The translations under genes and the position numbers were made by a program. 23,603 nt of DNA from contig JBKCVM010000026.1 of assembly GCA_046317855.1 (NCBI GenBank), forward strand, positions 1-23,603. The letters are read 5' to 3'. Below, piece after piece: positions 7,372-15,673 of this stretch; the first letter of the stretch is position 1, and every line of letters begins with the position of its first letter. Under the pieces are notes generated by a model that saw nothing but the letters and a program-made list of their open reading frames with translations, ran no database searches and was not told the origin of the DNA. Source of the stretch: CAIOHW01 sp046317855 (lineage in GTDB: Bacteria > Bdellovibrionota > UBA1018).

Positions 7372-9015
7372 ATGACCCATCCGCGCTCAAAAATCGCAAA
7401 CTTAACGCAACCGGCCAGACCGCAGCATCCCCCTCTTGTTGCACTGCAAAACCCAATTCAGTGTGATGTTTGCGTTGTGGGCGGCGGACTGACTGGACTG
7501 CTGACCGCTTTGCTCTGCGCGCAATCTGGCCTCAACGTGGTGGTGCTGGAGCGTTACCGGACGGGCTCTGGTGAGACCTCTCGCTCCAGTGGGCACGTCA
7601 CTGAAATTCTCGACACGGGTCTCCAAACTCTGATCAAGATTCACGGTCGTGAAAAACTTCAACACTTTACGGAGGCCCATCGAGCAGCCATTCACCGGTT
7701 GCTTCAACTCACTGAGCAGCTACTGGGCCCAGGCGGCGCAGGTCTCACTCGCGTGCCAGGCTATCTCTACACCGAGCACGACCACCGAGTGGATGCACTC
7801 CGACGAGAGCTCGAGCTCCTTTCTGAATTTCACATCTCTTCAAACTCACAGCAGCACACTCCACTCCCTTTTCCGATCATTGAGGCCATCCGGATTGAAA
7901 ACCAGGCGATGCTCGATCCCAATCTTCTCGTTGCGGCACTCCTTCAGGCAGCCCTCTCAGAAGGTGTACGGGTCTACGAACAGTCTCCTGTCACGAAGAT
8001 TGATATTCCGCGACCGCCCCACAGAAGCTCAGTCAAGCTCGCAACTCCGAAAGCAAGCGTCGCCGCCGAGTGGTGCGTTCTGGCAACACACTCGCCGGCC
8101 CTCGACCTCCATCCGGTCCATTTCGAGATGAGCGCACGCCGCACCTACTTGCTATCAGCCAAACTCAAAAGCTCAACCCTTCTTGGGGGAGTGTATTGGG
8201 ACATGAATGGCCCGTACCATTACATCAGACCTGACCCGCAGCGTTCGGGCCCAAACGTCCTCATCGGTGGAATGGACCACGCCGTAGGCGCCCCTCCGCT
8301 TCATGAGCCGGAGCTGCTTCTTAGGCTTGAGGATTTTGCGCGAGCTCGATTTGAAATAGATGAGATTACCCATGCTTGGTCGGGCCAAATCCTCGAAAGC
8401 GCTGATGGTCTCCCTTACCTGGGGCACAGCCTGCGCTCCGAGCAAATTTTGTTTGCGAGCGGCTACGGCGGAAACGGAATCTCTCTCTCCATGCTCGCAG
8501 CAGGGTTGCTGCACGAAAAGATTGAAGGCTCCAACCCCGAGCTTTGGTCGATTCTATCCCCACTGAGGCTGAACAATAGAAAGGCGTGGGTCGCTTTGGC
8601 TTCAAACACATTGAACTATCTGGAGCGAAGAACCACCCCGGCACTCAGACGCGCACCCGCCCTAGATCCATCTCAACTCACAAAAACTCTAGCCCCGGGC
8701 GAAGCCTGCATTGCAAAGTATTCTGAGCCCGCCAAGCCCCACCAAAAAACCAACAAAAAAACAAAAGATAGTTGGGTAGCGTTAAGCCGAGACGAATCAG
8801 GCTCAGTGCACGCTGTTTCGGCCCGGTGTACTCACTTAGGAGCCGAGCTCCACTACAACTCACTCGAAAAAACCTGGGATTGCCCCTGCCATGGGTCTCG
8901 GTTTAGCCGTGATGGAAAAGTCATTTGCGGTCCAGCTCTGAGTGACCTCCGCAAGATCCCGTCCCTTCCAGAGGCTGCAGCAGAGGCAAAGCCAAAAAAA
9001 GAAAAAGCCGCCTAG
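7372..9015 (+). CDS. FAD-dependent oxidoreductase (DAO family) with C-terminal Rieske [2Fe-2S] domain
   Basis: 547 residues. The N-terminal half begins with an FAD-binding Rossmann fold, VVGGGLTGLLTAL near 35-47 with an acidic end of strand two at VVLER, followed by GSGETSRSSGHVTE, as in glycine/D-amino-acid oxidase-like (DadA-type) enzymes. A second FAD-contact motif, SGYGGNGISLS, sits near residues 363-373. The C-terminus is a Rieske domain: Cys486-x-His488 (CTHLG) and Cys504-x-x-His507 (CPCHGSRF), all four cluster ligands present. This architecture matches Bacillus YhfW-like proteins, where the Rieske centre probably relays electrons from the flavin; the substrate is unknown. A Lys-rich linker near 450-460 joins the two parts. 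Start ATG 7372 has a CGGAG site. The stop shares a CTAG palindrome with the convergent methyltransferase gene. Confidence 0.9.
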   Translation: MTHPRSKIANLTQPARPQHPPLVALQNPIQCDVCVVGGGLTGLLTALLCAQSGLNVVVLERYRTGSGETSRSSGHVTEILDTGLQTLIKIHGREKLQHFTEAHRAAIHRLLQLTEQLLGPGGAGLTRVPGYLYTEHDHRVDALRRELELLSEFHISSNSQQHTPLPFPIIEAIRIENQAMLDPNLLVAALLQAALSEGVRVYEQSPVTKIDIPRPPHRSSVKLATPKASVAAEWCVLATHSPALDLHPVHFEMSARRTYLLSAKLKSSTLLGGVYWDMNGPYHYIRPDPQRSGPNVLIGGMDHAVGAPPLHEPELLLRLEDFARARFEIDEITHAWSGQILESADGLPYLGHSLRSEQILFASGYGGNGISLSMLAAGLLHEKIEGSNPELWSILSPLRLNNRKAWVALASNTLNYLERRTTPALRRAPALDPSQLTKTLAPGEACIAKYSEPAKPHQKTNKKTKDSWVALSRDESGSVHAVSARCTHLGAELHYNSLEKTWDCPCHGSRFSRDGKVICGPALSDLRKIPSLPEAAAEAKPKKEKAA

Positions 9016-9818
9016 AGGTGCCCAACGACCTGAGCAATCCAAGAAACAGCGTTATCGCCGTTTTGGCGAAGCTCGTACTCTCCAGTGCCTTCCCCGTTTT
9101 CGTCCTCGGTCTCCCAAAAAACTGCAGTGCCTTTGAAGCCTGCTTCGATGAGGGCATCCCGGACTTCAGGAATCGTCCAAAGTCGCCAGTCATATTCAAA
9201 GGCAGACTCGATCTTTCGACCCCCCACGTGAAAATGAATCGCATAACGAACATCATGGGTGATCGGATCAAACGAAAGCTGATCCCAAACATAGGTGAAT
9301 CGTTTTCGAGCACTCCCACTTCGAACGTACACGGGCTTCCATTCACGCATCGATTGGATCATCCCGGGCCCCCCAGCCATCTCAAGAATGAAGAGCCCTC
9401 CTTGAGAGAGCGAAGCCCTCACTTTGCGAAAGTACTCTAAAAGGAGGCTCCGGCGTTTAAAGATATAGAACGAAAAGTTCGCAGCAACGACCAAGTCCAC
9501 CCTGGGCCGCGTCACCGAGATCACGTTCCGCTGCTCGATCCTGAGACGGCGCCTCTGGTCAGCGGTGAGCCGAGACCAGTGGGTCTTTTTTCCGTAGGCC
9601 ACGGGCTCCGGATCCAGATCAAGCCCCAGAGCGGTATTCTGAGGATGGGTCTTGACCCATTCACACGAAATCAAAAAAGTTCCGCAAAAATCCTCACGCA
9701 TTCGCCTAAATACTTTTTTGGGCGCCATTGCAGAGGCAATCTGCGCCAGAAGCTCAACATGAGCCTCTGGGCTTTGAACGGAGTTCTCGTATAAGAAGTA
9801 CTTACTGGGCTTCCACAC
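9012..9818 (-). CDS. Class I SAM-dependent methyltransferase
   Basis: 268 residues from a GTG start at 9818, with a weak GGGCGG upstream. Motif I is MREDFCGTFLIS near 40-51, followed by the acidic loop GLDLDPE near 65-71. Later comes VDLVVAANFSFYIF near 107-120 and a SQGGLFILEMAGGPGM strand-turn near 138-153, which is the standard seven-strand methyltransferase order. The DFCGT form of motif I is shared by a group of uncharacterised bacterial methyltransferases. Substrate is unknown. It is the last gene of a minus-strand set (greB, DUF2905-type gene, this gene), with 19 bases from the previous stop. Its stop codon overlaps the convergent FAD-Rieske stop by four bases. Confidence 0.88.
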   Translation of the reverse strand: MWKPSKYFLYENSVQSPEAHVELLAQIASAMAPKKVFRRMREDFCGTFLISCEWVKTHPQNTALGLDLDPEPVAYGKKTHWSRLTADQRRRLRIEQRNVISVTRPRVDLVVAANFSFYIFKRRSLLLEYFRKVRASLSQGGLFILEMAGGPGMIQSMREWKPVYVRSGSARKRFTYVWDQLSFDPITHDVRYAIHFHVGGRKIESAFEYDWRLWTIPEVRDALIEAGFKGTAVFWETEDENGEGTGEYELRQNGDNAVSWIAQVVGHL

Positions 9819-9837
9819 GCCGCCCGTCTGTAACAGA

Positions 9838-10071
9838 TCAGCGTTTACGGAACCAGCTCATCGCCACTAAGACTAAAGAAAAAATGGCGCTCACGGTCAG
9901 GAGCGAAGTGAGCGGAAAGGAAAACTTAGATTCGGAGTTCTCGACTACGAGATCGCCCGGAAGCTTCCCGATCATGGGCATTTTTCCACCCACGGCCCAA
10001 AAAAGTGCTACCGCAACTAGCCCGATGACAACGCCCAGCAAAAATTTCTTTGCACCACTCATTTGGTCCAT
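9838..10071 (-). CDS. DUF2905-type small membrane protein
   Basis: About 77 residues with two membrane helices, roughly LLGVVIGLVAVALFWAVGG and LTSLLTVSAIFSLVLVAMSW, separated by GKLPGDLVVENSESKFSFPL. The GKLPGD-x-x-x-E and F-x-FP motifs mark the DUF2905 family, small inner-membrane proteins of unknown role often found beside DNA or nucleotide genes. Three in-frame ATGs compete: 10083, 10071 and 10062. The middle one has the best Shine-Dalgarno (GGAAG, five-base spacer). The last one forms an ATGA overlap with the greB stop, a typical coupled start. All place the gene in translational overlap with greB. Confidence 0.82.
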   Translation of the reverse strand: MDQMSGAKKFLLGVVIGLVAVALFWAVGGKMPMIGKLPGDLVVENSESKFSFPLTSLLTVSAIFSLVLVAMSWFRKR

Positions 10072-10637
10072 GAGGGCTTCCATGCAGATTTGTATTCAAT
10101 CTTTAGGATCTCCAACTCTTCTTCGCCGCCTGGAGAACGAAGAGTGACCACATCCCCGACTCGAGAGTTGAACACAGCACGCGCCAGTGGCGAGATCCAA
10201 CTGATGGCGCCATTTGACGGTTCGGCCTCGTCAATTCCAACAATTCGGTAGGTGCGACTGCGCCCCTGCTCATCACTCACGGTCACAGTGGCTCCAAACA
10301 ACACTTGGTCCGACTTCTGCTGCGCAGGGTCCACCACATGCGCCGCATCGAGTCTGCGCTGCAAAAAACGGATCCGCCGATCGATTTCACGAAGTCGCCT
10401 TTTGCCGTAAATGTAGTCTCCGTTTTCGGATCGATCGCCGTTCGATGCGGCCCAAGACACCGTCTTCACCACTTCTGGCCGCTTTTGCAGCAATAGGTCC
10501 TTGAGCTCAGCCCTGAGCCGCTCAGCTCCGGCTGGGGTCATGTAATTCTTGGTCCCACTCGGCAATGGAGACGCCTCAGGCGAATCCTCAGCATCCGATT
10601 GGGCCGTGGAGTCTTCTTTGGTAAAGGCCTTACTCAT
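10059..10637 (-). CDS. greB: Transcription elongation factor GreB
   Basis: 192 residues from ATG 10637. Greater length to 10745 is possible but adds an unrelated N-terminus. From about residue 32 the sequence follows GreB: NYMTPAGAERLRAEL, RPEVVKTVSWAASNGDRSEN at the coiled-coil tip with the acidic residues that enter the RNA polymerase secondary channel, then DYIYGKRRLREIDRRIRFLQ. The C-terminal FKBP-like domain carries RTYRIVGIDEAE and ISPLARA. GreB rescues backtracked polymerase by stimulating transcript cleavage. The WAASNGDRSEN form separates it from GreA. Against about 158 residues in Escherichia coli, it has an extra Ser/Asp/Glu-rich N-terminal tail of about 30 residues. It leads a minus-strand set with the DUF2905-type gene and methyltransferase and is divergent from prs. 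Confidence 0.92.
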   Translation of the reverse strand: MSKAFTKEDSTAQSDAEDSPEASPLPSGTKNYMTPAGAERLRAELKDLLLQKRPEVVKTVSWAASNGDRSENGDYIYGKRRLREIDRRIRFLQRRLDAAHVVDPAQQKSDQVLFGATVTVSDEQGRSRTYRIVGIDEAEPSNGAISWISPLARAVFNSRVGDVVTLRSPGGEEELEILKIEYKSAWKPSWTK

Positions 10638-10771
10638 CTCATTGATTTTCGAGCCTTTTTTAAGAAAATAAAAGCCCTCGAGCTGGCACTGTGGCCGCTT
10701 GCCTGACTCCTCCGCATGGGATATGCCACTGCAACGGTAAGTCATCGTTTTTATTCAGGAGTAAGCGTTCC
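10638..10771. promoter_or_regulatory. Divergent intergenic region between greB and prs
   Basis: These 134 bases separate two divergent starts. An AT-rich patch at about 10656-10674 (poly-T then AAGAAAATAAAA) is the likeliest place for the greB promoter. AGGAG at 10757-10761 is the ribosome binding site of prs, with a long ten-base spacer. Individual -35/-10 boxes are not convincing. Confidence 0.4.
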
Positions 10772-11725
10772 ATGCGCCTCAGAGAATGGGTCATCCTATC
10801 TGGAACCTCAAGCCGCCCCCTGGCGCAAAAGATCTGCGACCGACTTGGAAAGCCGCTTGGCCGCTGCGAAATCCGCCGCTTCAGCGACGGAGAGATCTTC
10901 ATCGAAATTGGAGAAAACGTTCGCGGCCGCGATGTCTACGTCGTCCAGAGCACCGCCCGGCCAGTCAATGATTCACTCATGGAACTTCTCATCATGATTG
11001 ATGCGCTCAAGCGTGCCAGCGCAAAGGAAATCACTGCAGTGATCCCGTATTACGGGTATGCGCGCCAGGACCGCAAAGTGGCTCCCCGAACTCCGATCAG
11101 CGCTAAGCTCACTGCAGATTTGCTGACCGCAGCAGGAGCGACCCGAGTGGTCTCGATGGAATTGCATGCAGGCCAAATCCAAGGGTTCTTTGATATTCCA
11201 TTCGATAATCTTTTTGCATCTCCTGTCATGTTGGCCCACCTCCAAAAAGAACTTGCACCGTTCAAAGACCGCCTCGTCATGGTGAGCCCGGATGCGGGCG
11301 GTGTGGAAAGGGCGCGCTATTACGCAAAACATCTGGACGCTACCGTAGCCGTAATCGACAAACGACGCACTGGACCCAACGTAGCCAAAGCCATGAATAT
11401 CATCGGTGAGGTGAGCGGCAAAGTTGCCGTTATTTTAGACGACATGATCGACACGGCAGGAACTTTGACCGAGGCTGCCCATGCAGTGCTCGAAAATGGT
11501 GCGACTCAGGTTTATGCGGCCGCAACCCACGGAGTCCTCTCAGGACCTGCGGTGGATCGCATCAACGCCAGCAAAATCAACCAAGTGATCGTCACAGACA
11601 CCATTCCTCTTCCTGAGGCGGCACGCAACTCAGCCAAGATCCAGCAGCTTTCCATTTCAGACCTACTGGCTGAAGCCATTCACCGAATCCACAACTACGA
11701 CAGCGTCAGTAGCTTGTTCATCTGA
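10772..11725 (+). CDS. prs: Ribose-phosphate pyrophosphokinase (PRPP synthetase)
   Basis: 317 residues, the normal class I length. It transfers pyrophosphate from ATP to ribose 5-phosphate, making PRPP for purine, pyrimidine, histidine, tryptophan and NAD synthesis in the cytosol. Visible signatures are FSDGEIFIEIGENVRGRDV near 37-55, YYGYARQDRK (ATP-site loop) near 92-101, ELHAGQIQGFFD near 130-141, VIDKRR and the PRPP-binding loop DDMIDTAGT starting at Asp223. The start at 10772 has AGGAG ten bases upstream; the frame extends further upstream without homology. It opens the plus-strand operon prs-pth-ychF, with 13 bases to pth. Confidence 0.95.
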   Translation: MRLREWVILSGTSSRPLAQKICDRLGKPLGRCEIRRFSDGEIFIEIGENVRGRDVYVVQSTARPVNDSLMELLIMIDALKRASAKEITAVIPYYGYARQDRKVAPRTPISAKLTADLLTAAGATRVVSMELHAGQIQGFFDIPFDNLFASPVMLAHLQKELAPFKDRLVMVSPDAGGVERARYYAKHLDATVAVIDKRRTGPNVAKAMNIIGEVSGKVAVILDDMIDTAGTLTEAAHAVLENGATQVYAAATHGVLSGPAVDRINASKINQVIVTDTIPLPEAARNSAKIQQLSISDLLAEAIHRIHNYDSVSSLFI

Positions 11726-11738
11726 TCAAGGCCCAGCC

Positions 11739-12326
11739 ATGAAACTCGTGATCGGCCTCGGAAATCCTGGCCCAAAATACGAACTCACTCGCCACAATGT
11801 GGGCTTTTTGGTCATCGACCGCTTAGCAGAGAAGCTGAATGCCCAGGGACCGGTCCAAAAATTTGAGGCTGAGTTTTTTACCGCAAAGCTGGATGGACAG
11901 CCCATCGCCCTGCTCAAGCCACAGACCTTCATGAATCTTTCAGGTCGCTCAGTGGCTGCCGCAGCCCAGTTCTTTAAGGTACAGCCCTCTGACATGGTCG
12001 TCATCCACGACGAGCTAGACATCCCCCCAATGGCGATGCGCCTCAAAACGGGCGGCGGAAATGGGGGACACAACGGCTTAAAGTCGATTGATGAAAGTTT
12101 AGGAGCCGGACGCACTGGCTACCCGCGTGTCAGAATGGGAATTGGCCAGCGACTCCTGCCGACCGGCAAACGCGTTCCAGCTGAGCAGTACGTGCTCGAG
12201 CCTTTCAACGACGAGGAGCTTAAGCTGCTCGACCCGGTGCTGGACGAAGCCTGCGAGGCCGTCACATTGATCTTGCGGGGCGAGATGACTCGCGCCATGA
12301 ATCGGTTCAACACAGAAAAAAGGTGA
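11739..12326 (+). CDS. pth: Peptidyl-tRNA hydrolase
   Basis: 195 residues, typical bacterial Pth size. It cleaves the ester bond of peptidyl-tRNAs that drop off ribosomes, recycling tRNA. Catalytic and binding residues are in place: Asn9 in GLGNPG, His19 in TRHNVGF (general base), Asn66 in FMNLSG, Asp91 and Asp94 in HDELD, and GGGNGGHNGLKSI with His111 and Asn112. The C-terminal YVLEPF is also standard. The gene sits between prs and ychF, 13 bases after prs and three bases before ychF, so they are almost certainly co-transcribed. The ribosomal protein gene rplY/ctc, often found between prs and pth, is absent here. Confidence 0.95.
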   Translation: MKLVIGLGNPGPKYELTRHNVGFLVIDRLAEKLNAQGPVQKFEAEFFTAKLDGQPIALLKPQTFMNLSGRSVAAAAQFFKVQPSDMVVIHDELDIPPMAMRLKTGGGNGGHNGLKSIDESLGAGRTGYPRVRMGIGQRLLPTGKRVPAEQYVLEPFNDEELKLLDPVLDEACEAVTLILRGEMTRAMNRFNTEKR

Positions 12327-12329
12327 TCC

Positions 12330-13433
12330 ATGGGTTTTAGCTGCGGCATTGTTGGGCTTCCTAACGTTGGTAAATCAACGATCTTTAATGCACTCACTTC
12401 TGCCAAAGCAGAAGCCGCCAACTACCCGTTCTGTACCATTGACCCCAACACAGGGATCGTGAAGGTACCGGATCCAAGACTGCAACAGATCGCCCAGTAC
12501 ATTCCTCCACAAAAGCTGGTCCCCGCGACCATGACCTTTGTCGACATCGCAGGCCTAGTCAAAGGAGCATCTAAGGGAGAGGGCCTCGGCAACCAATTTC
12601 TGGGCCACATTCGCGAGACCAATGCCGTGGCCCATGTGGTGCGCTGTTTTTCAGATCCCAACGTCGTACACGTGGACGGATCAGTGGATCCACTGAGAGA
12701 TATTGCTGTCATCGATACCGAGCTGATGCTTGCCGATCTTGAAACCGTAACCAAGCGGTATGCCGTGATCGAAAAGACGGCCAAGGCCGGAAGCGACAAG
12801 AAAGCCATGGCGCAGATGCAAGTCCTGGCTCCGATCCGTAAGGCACTTGAAGCCGGGCGCCCCGTGCGCTCGCTGGGCCTTTCTCCTGAGGAGCTAGCTT
12901 TAGTTCACGAGTTCCACTTCATCACTGCAAAAAAGGTCATGTATGTGGCCAACGTCGATGACAAGGACATCGGTAAATCCACCCCCAATGAGTACGTGAA
13001 GCGTGTGATGGATCACGCTGAAAAAGAAGGCAGCGCTCTGGTCCAGATCTGCGGCAAAATCGAGTCTGAAATCGCCGAGCTCGATGAAACCGAAAAAGCT
13101 GGGTTCTTAAAAGAAATGGGAATGGATGAGCCTGGGCTCAACCGCGTGATCCGTGAGGGCTACCGGCTCCTTGGGCTTCAGACTTACTTTACGGCGGGCG
13201 AAGTCGAAGTACGCGCTTGGACAATCCAGAAGGGCTGGAAAGCTCCCCAGGCTGCGGGCGTGATTCATACCGATTTTGAAAAAGGCTTCATCAAGGCCGA
13301 CGTGTACCACTTCGATGATCTCATGAAGCACAAATCAGAGCAGGCCGTGCGTGATGCAGGTCTGATGCGGCTCGAAGGAAAAGACTACGTTGTGCGGGAC
13401 GGAGACATCATGCATTTCCGTTTTGCGGTGTGA
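12330..13433 (+). CDS. ychF: Ribosome-associated ATPase YchF (OLA1 family)
   Basis: 367 residues against 363 in Escherichia coli. YchF is an Obg-related P-loop NTPase that prefers ATP, binds ribosomes and acts in stress and translation control. The G1 loop is GLPNVGKST (9-17), G3 is DIAGLVKGASKGEGLGNQFL, and the usual NxxE/NKxD G4 position reads NVDD. The C-terminal TGS domain starts near TYFTAGEVEVRAW and ends with the family motif DGDIMHFRF. AGGTGA, overlapping the pth stop, is the ribosome binding site, so pth and ychF are translationally linked. The last 26 bases overlap the 3' end of the convergent lytic transglycosylase gene. Confidence 0.96.
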   Translation: MGFSCGIVGLPNVGKSTIFNALTSAKAEAANYPFCTIDPNTGIVKVPDPRLQQIAQYIPPQKLVPATMTFVDIAGLVKGASKGEGLGNQFLGHIRETNAVAHVVRCFSDPNVVHVDGSVDPLRDIAVIDTELMLADLETVTKRYAVIEKTAKAGSDKKAMAQMQVLAPIRKALEAGRPVRSLGLSPEELALVHEFHFITAKKVMYVANVDDKDIGKSTPNEYVKRVMDHAEKEGSALVQICGKIESEIAELDETEKAGFLKEMGMDEPGLNRVIREGYRLLGLQTYFTAGEVEVRAWTIQKGWKAPQAAGVIHTDFEKGFIKADVYHFDDLMKHKSEQAVRDAGLMRLEGKDYVVRDGDIMHFRFAV

Positions 13434-15189
13434 CCTTCCAAAAGTACTCCACTTCTTTATCGGGCACCGATGAAGGCTCTGGCTTAAGCTTTCGAGTGTA
13501 CCAGAAGTAATTGCGCACGATCGAGCCCACGTAATCGCGCGTTTCGCGGTAAGGGATCGCTTCAATGAATTCGACAAGACCGGGGTACGGACCCTTTTCA
13601 CGAACCCATCGCTCGACTGCCTGGGGGCCTGCATTATAGCTAGCAGTCGCAAGAGCCAGGTTACCCTTAAATCGACGCGCAAGCAGCGCCATGTATCCGG
13701 TGCCAATCGCAACGTTGCGCGCTGGCAAAGCTAACTCCAACCTGAGCACCCCTGGATCCACGTCCAACGCTGTAGCCGGCATGACTTGCATGAGACCCAC
13801 CGCCCCGACTCCTGACTGGGCCGAGTCCTCGAAGGCGCTCTCTTGCTTCATGAGGCTAAGCACCCAAATCGGATCGAGCTGCTTGGCTTGGGCCGCCTGT
13901 TGAATCAGCTCCCAGTGCTCGACCGGAAAGACAATCTCAGCTGCCCATTGCGTCGCAGCCGCAGGAGCCCCCCGAGCAACAAGCTCCGTCACTACAGTGA
14001 ACGCACCCAGATGGCTCTTGGCTGCTTGATGTAGCCGAGCAAGATAAACCAGAAAGTTCGAATCAAGCGCGTCTCGTACGCGAATCTCCTTGAGTTCGAG
14101 TTCTGCAAGCGAGGTCAACTTGTGTTTCAAAAGAATTTCAGCTCGCTCGAGGGCCGCTAGTTCACTCGGGTGGAGGCGGGGATCTCGAGGCTCTTCTCTC
14201 GGAATCTCGCTCGAAAGAAACTCATCTGGATTACGGTTGAGTTGTCGAGCCGAGAGCAGCCCATAGTAACTGAGAGGACTTTCACGAGCGACTTGCTCGA
14301 GCAGCGAAAAGGCTTTTTTGTCTGGACCACTTTCAAGGAGCGACAGGGCCCACCAATACCGTGCCCGCTGCCTAAACTGTGAGCGTGGAAATTTTTCTAG
14401 AAACTTTTCAAAAAGCGGAGATGCCCAACGGAGGTTACGCTCTTGGATCCGCGGAAGAATTTCATCCCAGGCTTCAGCGTCAGCATCGGTCACTTTGTAA
14501 ACTTGCTGAACACGACCGGTAGACTGCGAGGCAGGAGTGATTTCAAGGGTTTCAATGACAGCTTTAAAACGCCCTTCAAGCTCCCTGCGTTCGGGCGATG
14601 CCTTAGGAAAAATGGCAAGCAGCTTTCGACCCCAGAGAGTGCACGAGTCGGTCGGCACCAGTTTCTGCCAATCTCCACAAGACTCAAAATATGCGCTTAA
14701 ATCTTGCCAACTCACGAGCGCAAGGGCGATCCGATCAAACGCTCTTTCATAAAGGACTCTGGCCTTGGCCATTTGCCTCTTCGAATGAAGGGCACGAGCC
14801 TCAATCAATTCGAGCTGGCCAACCTCGTTCGCAAACATCCTCACCCATGGGCCGCCAGAGTACAGAGCTTGGATCTTCACCAAACGATCTCGAGCCAGCT
14901 TGGCCAAGCGAATGGCTCCTGAGAACTGACGCTTTTCAAGGGCCACGCGAGCGAGATCTCGCTCATGTCTGCCTAAAATACCTTGAGCATGGTCGAAAAA
15001 AGGGTCGAGTTCGCCGACTTGATCGAGTGCCTTAAAATTATTTTTGGTATTTGCCAGCAACAGCGCCTTCTCCAGAAGCTTTAAGGAGGCTGGGGCTTTC
15101 TCAACCTTGCCGTGAGCCACGTGCGAAAAAAAACTCGTTTGAGCCAGAAGTCCAGAAAGCACCCCAAGCCACGCAAAAAACCTCTTCAC
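13408..15189 (-). CDS. Soluble lytic murein transglycosylase (Slt70-like)
   Basis: 593 residues from a GTG start at 15189 with GAGAGG about six bases upstream. A signal peptide (MKRFFAWLGVLSGLLAQTSF, cut near AHG-KVE) sends it to the periplasm. Residues about 30-420 are helical and repeat-like, matching the superhelical U/L domains of Slt70. The C-terminal family 1 transglycosylase domain has catalytic Glu450 in MKQESAF, then GAVGLMQVMP, GTGYMALL, ATASYNAGP and IPYRETRDYV. It cleaves peptidoglycan between MurNAc and GlcNAc, giving 1,6-anhydromuropeptides, the substrate class of AmpG encoded about 5 kb away. It lies 16 bases downstream of the HAMP-domain gene, so the two form an operon. Its stop lies inside the end of ychF. 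Confidence 0.93.
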   Translation of the reverse strand: MKRFFAWLGVLSGLLAQTSFFSHVAHGKVEKAPASLKLLEKALLLANTKNNFKALDQVGELDPFFDHAQGILGRHERDLARVALEKRQFSGAIRLAKLARDRLVKIQALYSGGPWVRMFANEVGQLELIEARALHSKRQMAKARVLYERAFDRIALALVSWQDLSAYFESCGDWQKLVPTDSCTLWGRKLLAIFPKASPERRELEGRFKAVIETLEITPASQSTGRVQQVYKVTDADAEAWDEILPRIQERNLRWASPLFEKFLEKFPRSQFRQRARYWWALSLLESGPDKKAFSLLEQVARESPLSYYGLLSARQLNRNPDEFLSSEIPREEPRDPRLHPSELAALERAEILLKHKLTSLAELELKEIRVRDALDSNFLVYLARLHQAAKSHLGAFTVVTELVARGAPAAATQWAAEIVFPVEHWELIQQAAQAKQLDPIWVLSLMKQESAFEDSAQSGVGAVGLMQVMPATALDVDPGVLRLELALPARNVAIGTGYMALLARRFKGNLALATASYNAGPQAVERWVREKGPYPGLVEFIEAIPYRETRDYVGSIVRNYFWYTRKLKPEPSSVPDKEVEYFWKVTPQNGNA

Positions 15190-15205
15190 TTAAAACCTCT
15201 CGAGG

Positions 15206-15673
15206 CTAGGATTTTGAATTTTGTTTTTCGTTTTGCTTTTGGAGGATAGCGCGAGCAAGCGCGTTGTAGCTGTCAGCCAACTCCTGAAAGTGATCCGTCG
15301 ATCGAAATTTGAGATTAGGATTGAGCTCTCCCGTCCGAGCAGCTTCTCGAAGGCATTGATTCAGCTTATAGATGGGGCCCGCAATGCGATGAGAGATGAA
15401 AACACTGATGCCAGCCACCACCAGAATAAAAAGGCCTTCAACCAGGTACAAACTTCTTAAAAGCTCGTTTCTCACCTGAATCACATAATCCACTTCAGGA
15501 CCGCTGGGGTTGCTCACGAGCTGCTCGGCCAAAAGCATGAACGTCTGACTGAGCAAAAACGGAAAAATCGCACTCAGCGCCAACACCCAAGTGCAGAGGT
15601 AAAATGCAAAGCGAAATTGAAACTTAGGATTGATCAAGAAGCGCTTGCGTTGCAGTAGTTTCGTGAATCTCAT
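15206..15673 (-). CDS. Membrane protein with HAMP domain, no output domain
   Basis: 155 residues. Two membrane helices (about 21-46 and 75-95) flank a short extracytoplasmic loop of about 28 residues. They are followed by a HAMP domain (about 95-145) with the sequence HRIAGPIYKLNQCLREAARTG in two parts and a second helix ending LADSYNALARAI. The protein then stops after a short polar tail. HAMP modules normally pass signals to a kinase, cyclase or methyl-accepting domain, none of which is encoded here. It may act on a partner protein, or regulate the lytic transglycosylase encoded 16 bases downstream; that link is inference from operon layout. ATG 15673 has GGAG six bases upstream, and this lies inside a palindrome (listed separately). 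Confidence 0.85.
   Translation of the reverse strand: MRFTKLLQRKRFLINPKFQFRFAFYLCTWVLALSAIFPFLLSQTFMLLAEQLVSNPSGPEVDYVIQVRNELLRSLYLVEGLFILVVAGISVFISHRIAGPIYKLNQCLREAARTGELNPNLKFRSTDHFQELADSYNALARAILQKQNEKQNSKS

Noticed and set aside
7240..7380. N-terminal extension of the S8 protease to 7380
   Set aside because: It would place 47 residues before a classic signal peptide and overlap the start of the divergent FAD-Rieske gene. The GGGGGA site supports 7239.
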